Program-made: the position numbers and the translations under genes
Shown here: positions 1-12,298 of the stretch, in pieces
How positions within the stretch are numbered: position 1 is the first letter of the stretch
Layout of the letters: each line of letters starts with the position of its first letter
Source of the DNA: Mytilus edulis
Lineage: Eukaryota > Mollusca > Bivalvia > Mytilida > Mytilidae
NCBI RefSeq assembly: GCF_963676685.1
Contig: NC_092345.1
Span: 76,807,960 to 76,871,959, forward strand
Length of the DNA stretch: 64,000 nucleotides
Direction: 5' to 3'
Notes under the pieces: generated by a model
Told to the model about the DNA's origin: nothing
The model's input: the letters and a program-made list of their open reading frames with translations, nothing else
The model's database searches: none

Positions 1-489
1 ACAGCGGATATTCAGTAACCGCTGTGTATAGTAAACTTGAAATACAGAACTAATAATACAGAAAAACGCAAAAATAATTGAAATCTTAAAATTCACAGTA
101 CTAGATAATTAAATGTATGGGTCGAGTGAAATACACTCCAAAAGATCCATTTCAAACGAGTGAGTGTGATCGAATAACTATTTTTTACTTATAAATTACT
201 TAACGACAGACCTTAAAATTGGATCTTAAAAATACATAACTAAAAAAAAACTTTATGTGTACGTTATTTAAGGTTATTAGTCTTCAAATTCCTAAAATGT
301 TTAGTCTGCCCTTCCACGAAATATTCAATTAGAATATTTTAGATGTTTTTGAACTTTCGAAAATTCAACATGACAACCGATCAGACAAAAGTTTTAAGTT
401 GGCTGAATGCAGAAAATTACATCAAATAAAGGCAACAGTAGTATACTGCTGATCAAATATCATAATTCATTTGAGAGAAAGTAAATCAG
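1..489. other. No gene recognised
   Basis: AT-rich sequence with short open frames only. I see no exon with convincing splice sites, no RNA gene and no repeat that recurs elsewhere in the window. Confidence 0.5.
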
Positions 490-760
490 GGGTTAATAGT
501 TATCAAAGGTACCAGGATTATAATTTAGTACGCCAGACGCGCGTTTCATCTACACAAGACTCATCAGTGACGCTCATATCAAAATATTTATAAAGCCAAA
601 CAATTACAAAGTTGAAGAGCATTGAGGATCCAAAATTCCAAAAAGTTGTGCAAAATGCGGCTAAGGAAATCTATGCCTGGAATAAGAAAATCCTTAGTTT
701 TTCGAAAAATTTAAACTTTTGTTAACAGGAAATTTATAAAAACAAATGACCACATTATTG
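490..760 (+). repeat. Dispersed SINE-like repeat, copy 1
   Basis: Blocks such as ACGCCAGACGCG, CATCAGTGACGCTC and GTTGAAGAGCATTGAGGA recur at 50160-50420 (same strand) and in reverse at about 63760-63960. Their order and spacing are preserved, so this is one repeat family of about 270 bp. I associate it with Mytilus from memory. No polymerase III boxes were confirmed. Confidence 0.75.
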
Positions 761-811
761 ATATAAATCAGGGGTTACAAACTATAACCGAAGGTAACAC
801 ATCAACTATAA

Positions 812-1015
812 GTGAAAAAAACCCAGATCTACAGAAACACTCAAATGCAACAAAAACAAACGCCAACATACATAGAAATATACTTTTTGATAACAACTTC
901 TACATCAACTATTACAGGAAAACAATGGAACAACAGAAACACTGAAGTGCAACAAATACAAACGCCAACATACATAGAAACGAACTATTTGATAAAAACT
1001 GATTTAATGATGGTT
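812..1015 (+). repeat. Two-copy tandem repeat, dispersed family
   Basis: The block CAACAAAAACAAACGCCAAC, followed by ATACATAGAAA and a TTTGATAA motif, occurs twice about 100 bp apart. A third, diverged copy lies at 11885-11965. The small open frame across it has no recognisable domain and is not called as a gene. Confidence 0.65.
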
Positions 1016-1024
1016 AATAGCTAG

Positions 1025-2579
1025 TAGAAACGTTTTCTTTAAAAAGACGACTGGCATATAAGGGTCGTAATGGTGCTGTGTTGATAACTGTTTCGAATTA
1101 CAAGAGCTTAATTGGCGGCGCGCTATCCCTACACAGGCTTCCGTTTGTACAATTGTAAAAATTCGCTAGCGTTAAGGGAAGATAATTTTGACGAAATAAA
1201 ATCAAAACTGAGTACATTTCGGTATATATATTTATTTACTATTAATTGGTTTCGTCATTTATATGTAAATTATGAACTGCTGTGACAAAATATGAGCTTC
1301 CTTAAGCTAGGAGATCGATTGAAACAGCTCCTTTATAAATGAAATGCAAAAAAAATTAGTTAAACACGTAATAGGAAAATTTTAAGAAATGAAATGGATA
1401 TCAGAAAATAATCTTTGCTAATTTCTAACTTCACCCTTATGTAACCTATTGCTTGGTGTGTCATCTGTTAAACTCATATTTCCTAACGGCCAAAAATATA
1501 ATAGAGACTTTTGTAAAACTTTTGAACATTGTCATTGGTAACCACTGTTACTAACTAACTTTCTAGTAAGAGACAACTTTATATAAAAAAATAGAATAGA
1601 AAATGCAAGCATTTGAATATTGTATTAACTTGGAGATGTACACTCAATACATCGGTGATACTTTAATATTGCTTTTAAAAGTTAACATGGAAAGGACAAA
1701 CTTCAATGTTATCAGAACAGAAATATCTTAGCAAGTCTTTAATGTGCGTCACATTATCTATTTATGACTTGATAAATAAACGTCAGAAACGTTCATTTGG
1801 TTAAAGAAGTCCTTTTATCCAGGACCAAATACGAATTTGAATCTTTAAATTTACATAGAGATAACACAATTTACAAACATGGTTCTTGTGACAGTAAATC
1901 GACCGCTGACCGTGTACTGACTTTTTGCAGTTGACGACAAGAAGTTGGAATTTTGGGAAAAAGCAAACAAGCTAAGGACTACAAGGAAACTTTAGAAATA
2001 ATGCACGAAAAGGCTTCAGTTTCTTTATATTTCACTTTTTTCTTGTTGTTTTTAATCGATAGACCCCAAAGATTGTATAGAAATATGGTCACCTGGAATT
2101 CTTTACAGAGGGTGTCCCTTTTTCTGTGTGGGGAGTAGCAATACGTCCCTGGGTGTGGAGAGGTAACTCTCTCTACACGTCGATGCATTTTATGGTAAAA
2201 AATACGTATGGGGCCCATAGATTGTCTATCGCAAGGCAATTTCTTTCTCTAATCAGCAGTTCCTCCTTTCAGAGAGACAGTCATGACTTTCCTTCTTAAT
2301 CCCGATTGATTGAGAATTTTGAAAACATTATCAAATAATAGTAAATAAACAACGACAAAGTTTTCCTTTTCTTTCTAATTTTTATTCTACTCTCTCTCGG
2401 AGTTAAAATAGATATGCATTAATGTATGTGTCTCGCAATATTATGAATTGTTATTTTGCATTTTTTATTTAAAAATAAGATGTGGCATGAGGCTAATGAG
2501 ACAAGTATATATCTGATTTCAAATTACGTGGATGAAATCAACTATAAGTCACTGTGCAACCTTTATAAAGTAGATATAA
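1025..2579. other. No gene recognised
   Basis: Short overlapping open frames of 61 to 86 codons on both strands near 1953-2240 show no domain. Nothing in this stretch recurs clearly elsewhere in the window. Confidence 0.45.
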
Positions 2580-3585
2580 TAGGCCAAGACATACATATGA
2601 AACAATTAATAAAAGAGAAAACAAACGGCATAATTTATAACAATACAATTTACGTAAAAAAATATATATGACGGACAGATCCAACGACAATCACTCAATT
2701 AAAGACTCCTCGCTTGGAACAGGCACATAACAAATGCGACATTGTTAAACATGTTGTAAACGATCACTCTTCCACTGACTTTACAAAGTTGTAATAGCAC
2801 AGCATAAGAACAAACTATAAAAATAACCTGTAAATGGCTTATATCAATATATCGATGCGAAGCACTAAAGGCTATACATATGATTGATAATAATGATTTA
2901 TTAAAAAGAATATGTGTTCGAAACGTTCGTTAATTTATTTGTGTTGCACTCCTCAACAGGTTTTTATTAACATATTGATATGCCAGCAATGGACATTTTT
3001 TACCAATGTTTTCATAATATAGTTATGTAGTCGTTATTATCAAACTTTTCATGTGTGAACACATACAGTATAGCCATTTATAAAAGGCCAATACATAAAT
3101 ATGAAACGATTAATAAAAGAGAAAACAAACGGCATAATTTATAACAATAGACAATTTACGTCAAAAAATATATGACGGAAAGATCCAACGGCAATCACTG
3201 AATTAAAGGCTCCTCGCTTTGGACAGGCACATAACAAATGCGACATTATTAAACAAGTTGTAAACAATCTCTCCTCCCCTGACCTTGGACAATGATGTAA
3301 TAGCACAGCATAAGAACAAACTATCAAAATCAACTGTAAATGGCTTACTATTATATCAATCTATTGGTATGAAGCACGAAAGGCTATACTTATGATTGAT
3401 AATTATGATTAATAAAAAAGTATATGTGTTTAAAACGTTCGTGTATTTATGTTGCACTCCTTAACAAGTTATTGTTAAAATATGCCAGCAATGGACTTTT
3501 TTACCGATGTTTTCATAATATAGTTATGTAGTCGTTATTGTCAAACTTTTCATTTGTAAATAAAGAATGACTGGGCCAGTTCATA
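2580..3585 (+). repeat. Tandem duplication of about 505 bp
   Basis: The segment beginning AGGCCAAGACATACATATGA at about 2580 is repeated from about 3086 with roughly 90 percent identity by eye. It carries through the AAACAAACGGCATAATTTAT block, the ACAGGCACATAACAAATGCG block and the TATGCCAGCAATGGAC block. The inner part resembles the dispersed repeat at 43325-43480. Small indels separate the copies, so the duplication is not recent. Confidence 0.8.
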
Positions 3586-3589
3586 AGTT

Positions 3590-4119
3590 TCTTGTTTTCT
3601 AACATCGGTATACTAGTAGTTCTTAATTGTGTAAAATATGTATATTTTATATTAAATCTTACCATAAACGAGAATATTGATCCTGAAACGATTCATTTTA
3701 GCATAGACAACCATTAATTATATGTAATGCCCTTAATCCTTATCATTATAGTTAAATTCGGTACAAAGGAGGAACTACAGAACAAGTCAAAAGATAAGAC
3801 AGCCAAATACGTGACACTAACAGGTCATGTGGTATCCAGGACATGGGAAGAATGGCTTTTCTCGAGTCAATATCGGTATGACGAAAATTATTATAAAAAG
3901 ACGAAATAAGATGAAATTTAATCTAATCAAATACTGTGAAATAACTGACATCGAAGGAATTTTAATGTTGATCTTAATTACTTACTGTAATATATTTCAA
4001 TCAAATAAAAATAAATTTACCAATTGCTATATGTATTTCCGACAAAACGATATTTGTTCTACATGAAAGGTTTTCACATTTTAGAACAGCATCTTATCTG
4101 TCAAATATTTCGCTAAATC
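3590..4119. other. No gene recognised
   Basis: Open frames of 60 to 80 codons (3727-4066) show no recognisable domain or splice signals. Confidence 0.4.
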
Positions 4120-4270
4120 AATGTGATGTTTGCCGAGTTCCCAGGATTCATAAAACTCGTATTCGTAGAAATGCCATCACCAAGGGATCAAGTCGGATAA
4201 CGTTAGATATATACTGCACATAATTATGTCCTACTTGACACCTGTCTATTGCTGAATACTATTTATTGTA
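4120..4270 (+). repeat. Left copy of 151-bp direct duplication flanking a LINE tail
   Basis: This segment is repeated exactly at 4933-5083. Both copies begin AATGTGATGTTTGCCGAG and end ACTATTTATTGTA. It reads as the left half of an unusually long target-site duplication around the insertion at 4271-4932. Confidence 0.85.
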
Positions 4271-4932
4271 CAGAAAAATATTTAAGTATTACTATGCCCG
4301 GTAAATTTAGAAGTGCATATGCTAAATTTAGAGCAGGTGTTGCTCCGATTAAAATTGAAACTGGCAGATATGAAGGTATAGATGTAAATGAAAGGTTCTG
4401 TTTTAATTGTAGAAAAAATGATTTGAATATAATTGAAGATGAAAAACATGTTTTATTAGAATGCCCAGAATATGCAGATCTGCGAACGATATTTTTTAAC
4501 AGTGTATGTAATATAGAAAGTAGTTTTAGTAATTTAAGTAATGAAGAAAAGTTTTTATTTATGTTTCATGATGATAGAGTTTGTTATTTTACAGCCAAAA
4601 TCTGCCATGAAGTACTTTTTAAGAGAAAGTGTATTTTATACTCGTAATAAGTTTCTATAATGTTGTTTGTTTTCTTTTGTATAAGTGTTTTTAATAGTAT
4701 GGTGTTTTATGCTAAGATATATTGATATATGTAATAGATGTAATATAAATGTATTTTAATCTGTGTTTTTACAGTCTCTCATAACTCTTTTTAGAGTGGC
4801 TCTTTTTTATAAATTGTTAATATTATATTGTGTTGTATATCAAATGTTTTAAAGAGGTGAGACTCTAATAAATTATTTGTTTGTTTGTTTGTTTGTTTAC
4901 CATGAGTGGAAATTTTTATTGTGATATACAAA
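4271..4932 (+). mobile_element. 5'-truncated non-LTR retrotransposon (LINE) insertion
   Basis: The insertion carries the last ~120 codons of a reverse transcriptase ORF (about 4271-4647), a ~230-bp 3' untranslated region and a (TTTG)n tail at about 4877-4899. About 34 bp of unassigned sequence separate the tail from the right target-site copy. The coding part contains the arrangement Cys-x2-Cys ... His-x4-Cys (CFNC, then HVLLEC), the C-terminal zinc-finger-like motif seen downstream of the RT domain in many animal LINE ORF2 proteins. RT and endonuclease domains are missing, so this copy is dead on arrival. The frame is intact to the stop at 4645-4647, which suggests a fairly recent insertion. 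Confidence 0.85.
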
Positions 4933-5083
4933 AATGTGATGTTTGCCGAGTTCCCAGGATTCATAAAACTCGTATTCGTAGAAATGCCATCACCAAGGGA
5001 TCAAGTCGGATAACGTTAGATATATACTGCACATAATTATGTCCTACTTGACACCTGTCTATTGCTGAATACTATTTATTGTA
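4933..5083 (+). repeat. Right copy of 151-bp direct duplication
   Basis: Identical to 4120-4270 over its full length by eye. See the left copy. Confidence 0.85.
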
Positions 5084-6234
5084 GTATATATGTCGTTTGG
5101 TTATTACAAAGGGTCGTTGGTTGACTGATTGAATTATATCCCACATATCCTTAATATTACCCATTTATAATTTCACGGTAGGTGTAGTGTCCGGCTAGGA
5201 TCGTGGTTTTTCGGGTGATTTGATCGGGCTTTTTCGAGAGTGACCACTTTTTTTCGAGTGAATATGTTCAAAAATGTAAACAAACAGACTTCTTTTCTAA
5301 CAAGACGTGATATATAAGCTTCAGTTTGATAAACAAGGTTGTACATGATATGTTAGCATTTGAGATATAAAGACAATATTATTCTGACATTACTTTTCGT
5401 TTAAAAAGTTAAATTTAGCCTTAAAATGCTTTTATTCTAAAGTACCGAATAAAGCCATTTTCTTACACATACCAATGCAAATGTCGACGGAAATGCATAC
5501 ATGGATTCTATGTATCCTTAGATATACAGACACTTTACAAAAAATATTGTTTTTGCATTGAAAACGACATTTTGAGAGCAAATTCAGTTTTTCAAGTCCG
5601 GTTTTTTTCGAGAGCAGTCCGGGCTTTTTCGAGTGTGTCCTTTTTTTATCGAGTGATTATACACATTTCTTATAGCTAAAAATCTTGTGTGTTTACGTTT
5701 AAAAACTATAAAATAAAGGCTCAAATTAAGTACTTTCAAGGCAAATGGTGTATCAACACTCGCGTTTTATCATGAAACCAGTATCGTTCATTTGTATATA
5801 TATTCTTTTTCTCAATCTTATAAATTGCATGTGCAGTATATATCCGTGATGTCAACAATCTAATGTGAGTGTTCCGGACTATATAAGTATTTGGACCTCA
5901 TGTGATGACTATTACTTAACAGCAAAATGTCGACTTGGAAGATAACTTCCAAAAATGTCTTAATGAACTATTAAACAAGTTAGAGTTCAACGGTTTTACT
6001 AACTGACAAAAAAAAATCGATATGATAAAGAGTCTAATAATTGATACTAGAGACGGACAGAAAACAGATACACCAAAACTTAGACAATTAATTGAAAGAC
6101 AATGGGTTTCAACTTGTAACTTGTGCTGATTTGGGTAGCCTTTGAACTTTAAAATTAATACATTTCATGTAACCGTCATTGTTATAGATAAGTTTATTGG
6201 TTTATTGAATCGTTTCTATTGTATAAAATTGAGA

Positions 6235-6475
6235 ATGAAAATGGTGAATGTGTCAAAGAGACAACAACCCGACCATAGAACAGACAACAGCAGAAGGTCA
6301 CCAACAGGTCTTCAATGCAGCGAGAAATTCCAGCACCCGGAGGCGTCCTTCAGTTGGCCCCTAAACAAATATATATACTAACAAAGGCCAGAGGCTCCTG
6401 ACTTTGGACAGGCGCAAAAATGCGGTGGAGTTAAACATGTTTATGAGATCTCAACCCCCACCCCCTATACCTCTA
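6235..6475. repeat. Dispersed repeat, copy 1 (also 22785-23098)
   Basis: The blocks AGAGACAACAACCCGACCAT, CAACAGGTCTTCAATGCA, CACCCGGAGGCGTCC, AGGCCAGAGGCTCCTGAC and GTTAAACATGTTT occur in the same order here and at 22785-23098. The last part also matches 43325-43400. It is a familiar high-copy repeat of mussel genomes as far as I recall. Confidence 0.8.
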
Positions 6476-6989
6476 GCCAATGTAGAAAAGTAAAAGCATA
6501 ACAATACGCACATTAAAATTCATGCAGTTCAAGAGAAGTCCGAGTCTGATTTCAGAAGATGAAACCAAAAAAATAAACAAAATTAAAATAATACATAAAT
6601 AATAACAGAGGGGGGGGGGGGGGTATAACAGACTACTAGCAGTTAACTGACATGCCAGCTCCAAACTTCAATTAAACTGATTGAAAGATTATGTCTTCAT
6701 CGTTTGAATATTAGGCAAAATTCATCTCGTTAGGGGTTTAGTATCATACCATCATAACATATATGAGAAGATATACCTATATGGTTCCAAATTGGGGTTC
6801 CCCTTGGGCACTTATTTTTTCGTCACTCTTTAGCCAAAACAATATATTTTTCGCCACTTTATAACTTTTTTCGCTAAATAACATAGCTATAACTTTCGTT
6901 TAATTTTTTTTCTACCCAACCCCACCCCTAAACTGTTAGTTTTCCCGTTTGAATTGTTTTGAACTAGTTTAAGGGGCCCTTCATAGCTT

Positions 6990-7110
6990 GTTGTACGGTG
7001 TGAGCCAAGGTCCCGCGTTGAAGGCCGTACCTTGGCCTAATGGTTTACCTTTATAAATTGTTATTTTGAGGGAGAGTTGTCTCATCGGCACATATACCAC
7101 ATCTTCCTAT
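6990..7110 (+). repeat. Dispersed repeat, 3' part
   Basis: It contains the GTTGAAGGCCGTACCTTGGC block followed by GAGAGTTGTCTCAT and CCACATCTTCCTATAT. Fuller copies of the family are at 9605-9800 (plus) and 43073-43262 (minus). Ends only are at 42045-42092 and 28575-28612. Confidence 0.75.
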
Positions 7111-7119
7111 ATCTATCAC

Positions 7120-7215
7120 ATGGTCCGACCATACGCGTACAGTTTGACCATATGAAAATACGCATATGGTCGTGACCATACGCGTATGGTCCTTATACTC
7201 ATATGGTCCGGAACA
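7120..7215. repeat. Solo copy of palindromic MITE arm
   Basis: Overlapping palindromes of the type GACCATACGCGTATGGTC alternate with CTCATATGGTCCGGAACATA. The same arrangement forms both arms of the element at 31005-31776, so this is a single arm or a remnant of that family. It abuts the 3' end of the repeat at 6990-7110. Confidence 0.7.
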
Positions 7216-7981
7216 TAAGCATAGACAATTCGAATTGAGACGTACATGCATATATTGTATAAGATGAGATGTATGTTCTTTTAAAAGAGTATACATCTTG
7301 GGATATATTTCATGATCTATTTGCCTTGTATCTTGTATTATCATATACTTAGACTAAATAACATATGATTTTTACTGTATGATAATAACATTAAATTAAC
7401 GTAAACTCCATATGTTTGGAATTGGTGCTTAGCGGGCTGATATGAAAAGTTTATCACATGCTTCGATTGTTATCACATGCCTTTCCGTAATGTTATCGCA
7501 TGGCATTCCGGTGATACTCGGCAAATTCCGGAAAATACACCTCAATGCTACGTTTTCAGTGAAAAAACATTACAAGGTAGTGTACAAAACAATTATTTGG
7601 ATACTGGAAAGTATATATGTAAAATAATAAAAGACAAAAAACAAAAACAAAAAAAATATATAAATAAATGCTTTTCTTAAAAGTTTCAAACATAATTTAG
7701 AAAGTGACTTAAAAAAAGTTGACTTTTCCAAACAGTGTTCATTATGTATATTGTTGAATAATTCTTTTTGTCGATTCGTTCATATTAAAATATTTTTCTT
7801 CTTTGTTGAAGCATATGATAGAAAGATTTCACATCGAATGTACTACAACAATGTAAATCTGGGGTCCGACGTCCGTGAACTTTTCAATCTTTGAACTTCG
7901 ATTTTGGAACCACGTAAAATGATCAATATATGAATCTGTTATTTTTCTCCATTGTTGAAGCATATAATAAAAAGATCATGA

Positions 7982-8105
7982 CATGTCATTTTTCATATCT
8001 CATGTATTATCAGCCCTCGGTCAATATCAGCCCTCGAGCCATGCGGCTCTTGGTCTGATATTGAACCTAGGGCTGATAATACATGCGATATGAAAAATGC
8101 CATGT
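7982..8105. repeat. Large imperfect hairpin
   Basis: Arms 7982-8041 and 8046-8105 are inverted copies: CATGTCATTTTTCATATC against its complement, and TGTATTATCAGCCCT against AGGGCTGATAATACA. The loop is only a few bases. There is no coding content. Confidence 0.8.
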
Positions 8106-9104
8106 AATAATATGATATTATTTATTTTATTGCTTAAGAAATGGAAACCGAAAATGACTAAATGCTACAACTGTGAGGAGGAGTCTGATTATATATATAA
8201 TAATTGGTATACAGCAACTAAACACCATGATAACCCCCTTGTAATAAAAGAAAAGTGTCTAAAAAGTGGAAAATATGAATATTAATCAAGACATTAAAAT
8301 GTTGTTCCTGGTGTCGTTCGATGCACTGGACAATCTAGCTGGTGATAGCATATGCTATACACATTTTGTATTTGTCTATCATTGCTAAAGTACATAATTA
8401 GGCTTATGATCTATTCATTTCATTGTTGATTTTATCTGAAATTTTATTCACATTTTATGCTCAATGGCAATAAAAATGGGAGGGATTAAGTGTGTGTGTT
8501 TTTTTATGTTTTTTTTATTAATAGGTTTCTTTTATTAATCTTCGGAGTTAACTGTAAAATCAAAAGTAGCATGAAATGAAGTTAAAATGAATATGAGACC
8601 CCTGCATAATGTTCTAGACACCGTTTTGTTAAGGATCAAATGAACACCGGAAAGTAGTTCCAAACAGAATATTTGCATTAAATTGAAAAAAAAAAGATTC
8701 ATTTTGATATGTTTTTGATGACTTATTGGGAAAATATGATATTGTCCTTCACTTAATTACAATTATAAACTAGAAAAAAAGTAATTTTTTAAAGCCTAGA
8801 ATACCTTCAAATTTTCTGTAAAAAAACACGGACCATTTGTCTAAAACCCCGGACGAAATCACAGTTGCTCTCGAAAAAAACCCGGACAATAACAAACACT
8901 GATTTATTAAATAAATACAAGGAAATTGAGATTCTTTGTTGATCAAAACATATATAGTATTCAATATAAGATGGGTAGTAATGTTAAAAACTGTTATAAT
9001 TACGAAATATCCGTTAATTGAACTTACCGCATGTTTTATCACTCGAAAAAGTCCGAACTACACTCGAAAAACCACGATCCTAGCCGGACACTATACCTAC
9101 CGTG

Positions 9105-9604
9105 AGTTTGGTGTACTTTAAAATCGGCCCATGACAAATCACAATAACAAAGGTTATATTAAGTAAAGTTTATGTACGTTCCTTCTATTAAGAGTATGTT
9201 CAGAAGAAGACTGATGTTTGCCAACGATTTTGAACCAATAAAAAAGAAAATATATAATTTATCATTATTGTACACTCCCACCCATTTAACTGTATTCTTC
9301 GACTAATTCTAAACACATGTCGCATCACGAGGCAAGAACCGATGAGGTTTTTAACTCGAGTCAGCTATATAACTGGGAACACGAATTTGGCCGGGTTACA
9401 CTATTTTTTTTCAAATATCAACCCTCCTAATGAAGATTTATCCTTCTTCGCGTGAGTACTAATTTTTTTCTCTAATTTTTGTGCTTTTTTCACATTTCTT
9501 GAGTGGAGAAATATCGTAATACACTTGTTGCAGTGTAGGAATCTATATCTCATGGTCTAACTTCTTTATCATGCCTGATCTAATTAAAACATCCTTCATT
9601 TTTT
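9105..9604. other. No gene recognised
   Basis: AT-rich flank to the right of the 3.9-kb element. No exon, repeat or RNA gene was recognised. Confidence 0.4.
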
Positions 9605-9800
9605 TATATTAATAAGGCCGTTAGTTTTCTCGTTTGAATTGTTTTACATTGTCTTATCGGGACCTTTTATAGCTGACTATGCAGAATGGGATTTGCTTAT
9701 TGTCGAAGACCGTACGGTGATCTATAGTTGTTAATGTCTGTGTCATTTTGGTCTTTTGTGGATAGTTGTCTAATTGGCAATCATACCACATCTTCTTTTT
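9605..9800 (+). repeat. Dispersed repeat (fuller copy)
   Basis: It runs from TTAGTTTTCTCGTTTGAATT through GAAGACCGTACGGTGA and TCATTTTGGTCTTTTGTGGA to ACCACATCTTCTTTTTT. The same string appears reversed at 43073-43262. Confidence 0.85.
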
Positions 9801-9804
9801 TTAT

Positions 9805-11869
9805 AATAAATGTTTCTGGTTGACTAAAACGTACTTCAAAATTATTTAACACGAAGAACAACACCTTTTCTGACATAATACATGAGAAAGTTTAACTTTG
9901 AATTAATACAAATGACTTTCATTTATAACATGTTCACCAATCACTAAAGTTTATGGCAAAATAATAGCTTTATTATGATATTGTGAAAATGGGATCTTTA
10001 CTGCCATATAAGGGGTTTCGCATTTGGCAAATGATACATATTTGGTATTGAAATATAAAATCAATATTTTGTGTCTTTTCTATTTCTTAAACCATCATGA
10101 TTTGAATCAAGATTCAAAATTTTGCCATTGTTTGACTTTTTTTGTACTTGGAAAGTAGTTTTGGTAATCCAACATAACACTTACATCCAGTTAAATTATT
10201 GATGATTCTGATTTTAACATATAGTAAGTTTTTTTTTGTATAAGACTAAAAGTACTGAAGACGCAGACGACATGACAGTATGTGTAAAACGGACCACAGG
10301 TTAACAGGGTTTCCAAGGGGTATCAGGCGGATAACAAGTCAGCTAAATGATATTTTGTTAGTTAAATTATCAATACTTTGCTCAATGTAATGCAGAAAAT
10401 TTATCCAAAGGAATTTAATTTAAATTATTCAAATACCAGCAGTAAACTCTATCATTTTCTTGATTTAGACATTTTTAGTGTCACACGGAAAACACTGCAC
10501 AACAATTTAGAACACACGGATTTTTCATTGGCCTATAGTATTCCAACTTGTTTGCTAAGCGTTTATCGCTAGTGATGTTTAAATTTTAATGAACGTTATC
10601 TATATATATAATTATTTCAAAGATACAAAGATTTGATCTTGAAGTTTAGCTGTTCTCCTACAAAACCTATCACAAACAGGATGTTACTAATAATATTTAC
10701 GTTACGATAATGTTGGAATTGAAAAGCTACGGATTAATAAATGCATAGAAATGTAGGAAGCAATTTGATCAAAAGGGAATTAAGAGAAAAAGCCAAAAGA
10801 TTAAACATGATAATATCAAAGCACTTACATATGATTCTGATGTGCATGCTTTTAAACATACCTTGTCAAATAAAACTATTCACTTCTTCTGGACCGCTGG
10901 TTTGTTTATTTTAATGGGGCAAACTTCATAAAGCAATACAAAGAAGCTTGCATTTTCCAACAATGTCCACGAATTTGACAAAATAATTCAAAATTTGGTA
11001 AATTCTATCTCATTAAACATTAAGAACAAAACGGTATCAAAGATTATAAATCGACAAAAAGCAACTAGCGGAGCAAGGTCTGCTTAAACTTCAAAAGTTG
11101 TTCATGAGATCACCCCTTATTTTAGAGGATTTTATATTACTCAATCTATAATTTATTATGTTGTGTTTTTTTTACTTGTTCGTCTTTCGTTTTTTGACAT
11201 TGTGTTGTCAGTTTCTCATCGACTAACACGTTTTGTAGGTCCCCATGGTATTTTCTCTTTTTTTTTTTAAAGTATGTCTTAACTGATAAGTTTTACTGAC
11301 TTGGTTAAGGAATATGTGTCACAAATAACCACGGTTTTAGCCACTTTACGCAGTTTTCTGTTAATCATGTTGTCTAATCTTTAGCGATCTGTGTTGTGCA
11401 ATTTGAACTGTTCTTGGTTTTTATTTTGTCTCTTTTTAACATTGTTTATTTGTCCTTTGATGTTTGATTGTCCTCTTAATATTTTCTTCTTTTGATGCTA
11501 TTTATTGCAGTATCTAATGTTATTTTTATAGTTGCTGATGAATTAGATCTATGCTGTTGTATTACTACTATTTAAATATTTTTGGGGAGTTTAGCTTAAG
11601 GCAACAGTATTTAACCGATGTTCAAACTTAATGAATGGATTATGTTGATACAAATCAAGGTAAGAAAAATTCCAATAACGTCGTTTGCGTCTTCTATACA
11701 TCCCACTATGTGAACGTTAATTAAATTACAGATCATATGACAGTCTAGAACCAATAAATAGAAGACTACAAGAACATATCGCTTAACAGTAGAGACACTG
11801 TGTTCGAAGGTCATGCATGGATTACTAGTAAGTGAAAACAAATCCGGGTCATAAACTAAAACCAAAAGA
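9805..11869. other. No intact gene recognised
   Basis: Only scattered short frames, apart from a possible reverse transcriptase remnant at 10378-10560. No splice-bounded exon stands out on either strand. Confidence 0.4.
10378..10560 (+). pseudogene. Possible reverse transcriptase fragment
   Basis: The translated segment contains IYPKEFNLN followed about 12 residues later by FLDLDI. This resembles the stretch just after the YxDD box in bivalve Penelope-like or related reverse transcriptases (IYP-x-EL ... YLDL). It is short, without RT motifs on either side. The call rests on this resemblance alone. Confidence 0.35.
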
Positions 11870-12200
11870 AACACAACACTCTAAGAGGAAACAACGGAAC
11901 AACAAAAGCACTGAACTTCAACAAAACCAGATGCCATCATACATAGAACGGACTATTTGATAACAATAGCCATATTTCTGACTTGACACAAGACATTAAA
12001 AGAAAAAATATTAGGTTGTTCTTGGTTTTATGGCTAGCCAAACCTCCCATTAGCAATAAAACAGGAACAAAGATACCCCTTCCAATAGTAAAAGCGCGTT
12101 ATAACATATTTCCGCCAAAAAATAAACCATGCCTCGTCAATATCCCACATCATACTTTATTTAACGGGTACCATGTATCTAGAATGCAAGTTGATAACCT
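11870..12200 (+). repeat. Dispersed repeat overlapping the Gene A 3' region
   Basis: It contains the ACAACGGAACAACA and CATACATAGAACGGAC blocks shared with 812-1015, then CTTGGTTTTATGGCTAGCCA, which is shared (diverged) with 48890-48910 and 50635-50650. It probably reaches into the 3' untranslated region of Gene A and may supply its polyadenylation signal. Confidence 0.6.
12156..12161 (-). promoter_or_regulatory. Candidate polyadenylation signal, Gene A
   Basis: AATAAA on the minus strand, 138 nt beyond the Gene A stop codon. It is the first canonical hexamer I see downstream. The site lies in or at the edge of a dispersed repeat. Confidence 0.45.
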
Positions 12201-12298
12201 TCGTACAAAATGAAAGTTAATAAATAAAGGCACGTAAGTTTCTGTCTACAATAATTGACACATTTTTTTAGTTACAAAAAAGGCCTTCTTGATCAGGT

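Larger units (their letters stand above)
5174..9104. mobile_element. 3.9-kb element bounded by inverted repeats
   Basis: The left end (CACGGTAGGTGTAGTGTCCG, continuing through GGCTAGGATCGTGG and TTTTTCG) is the reverse complement of the right end at 9050-9104 with few mismatches over about 45 bp. Inside both arms the motifs TTTTTCGAGTG, TCCGGGCTTTTTCGAGAG and TCCGGGTTTTTTTCGAGAG recur in mirrored orientation (5200-5655 against 8840-9065). No transposase frame was found, so it would be non-autonomous or an empty shell. Other repeats (6235, 6990, 7120 and 7982) sit inside it. A clear target-site duplication is not visible. Confidence 0.6.

Noticed and set aside
1979..2239. 86-codon minus-strand frame
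   Set aside because: No domain, no splice context, overlapped by a plus-strand frame of similar length.
5174..9104. A target-site duplication for the 3.9-kb element
   Set aside because: Flanks (AATTT on the left, AGTTT on the right) are similar but not identical; not enough to call.
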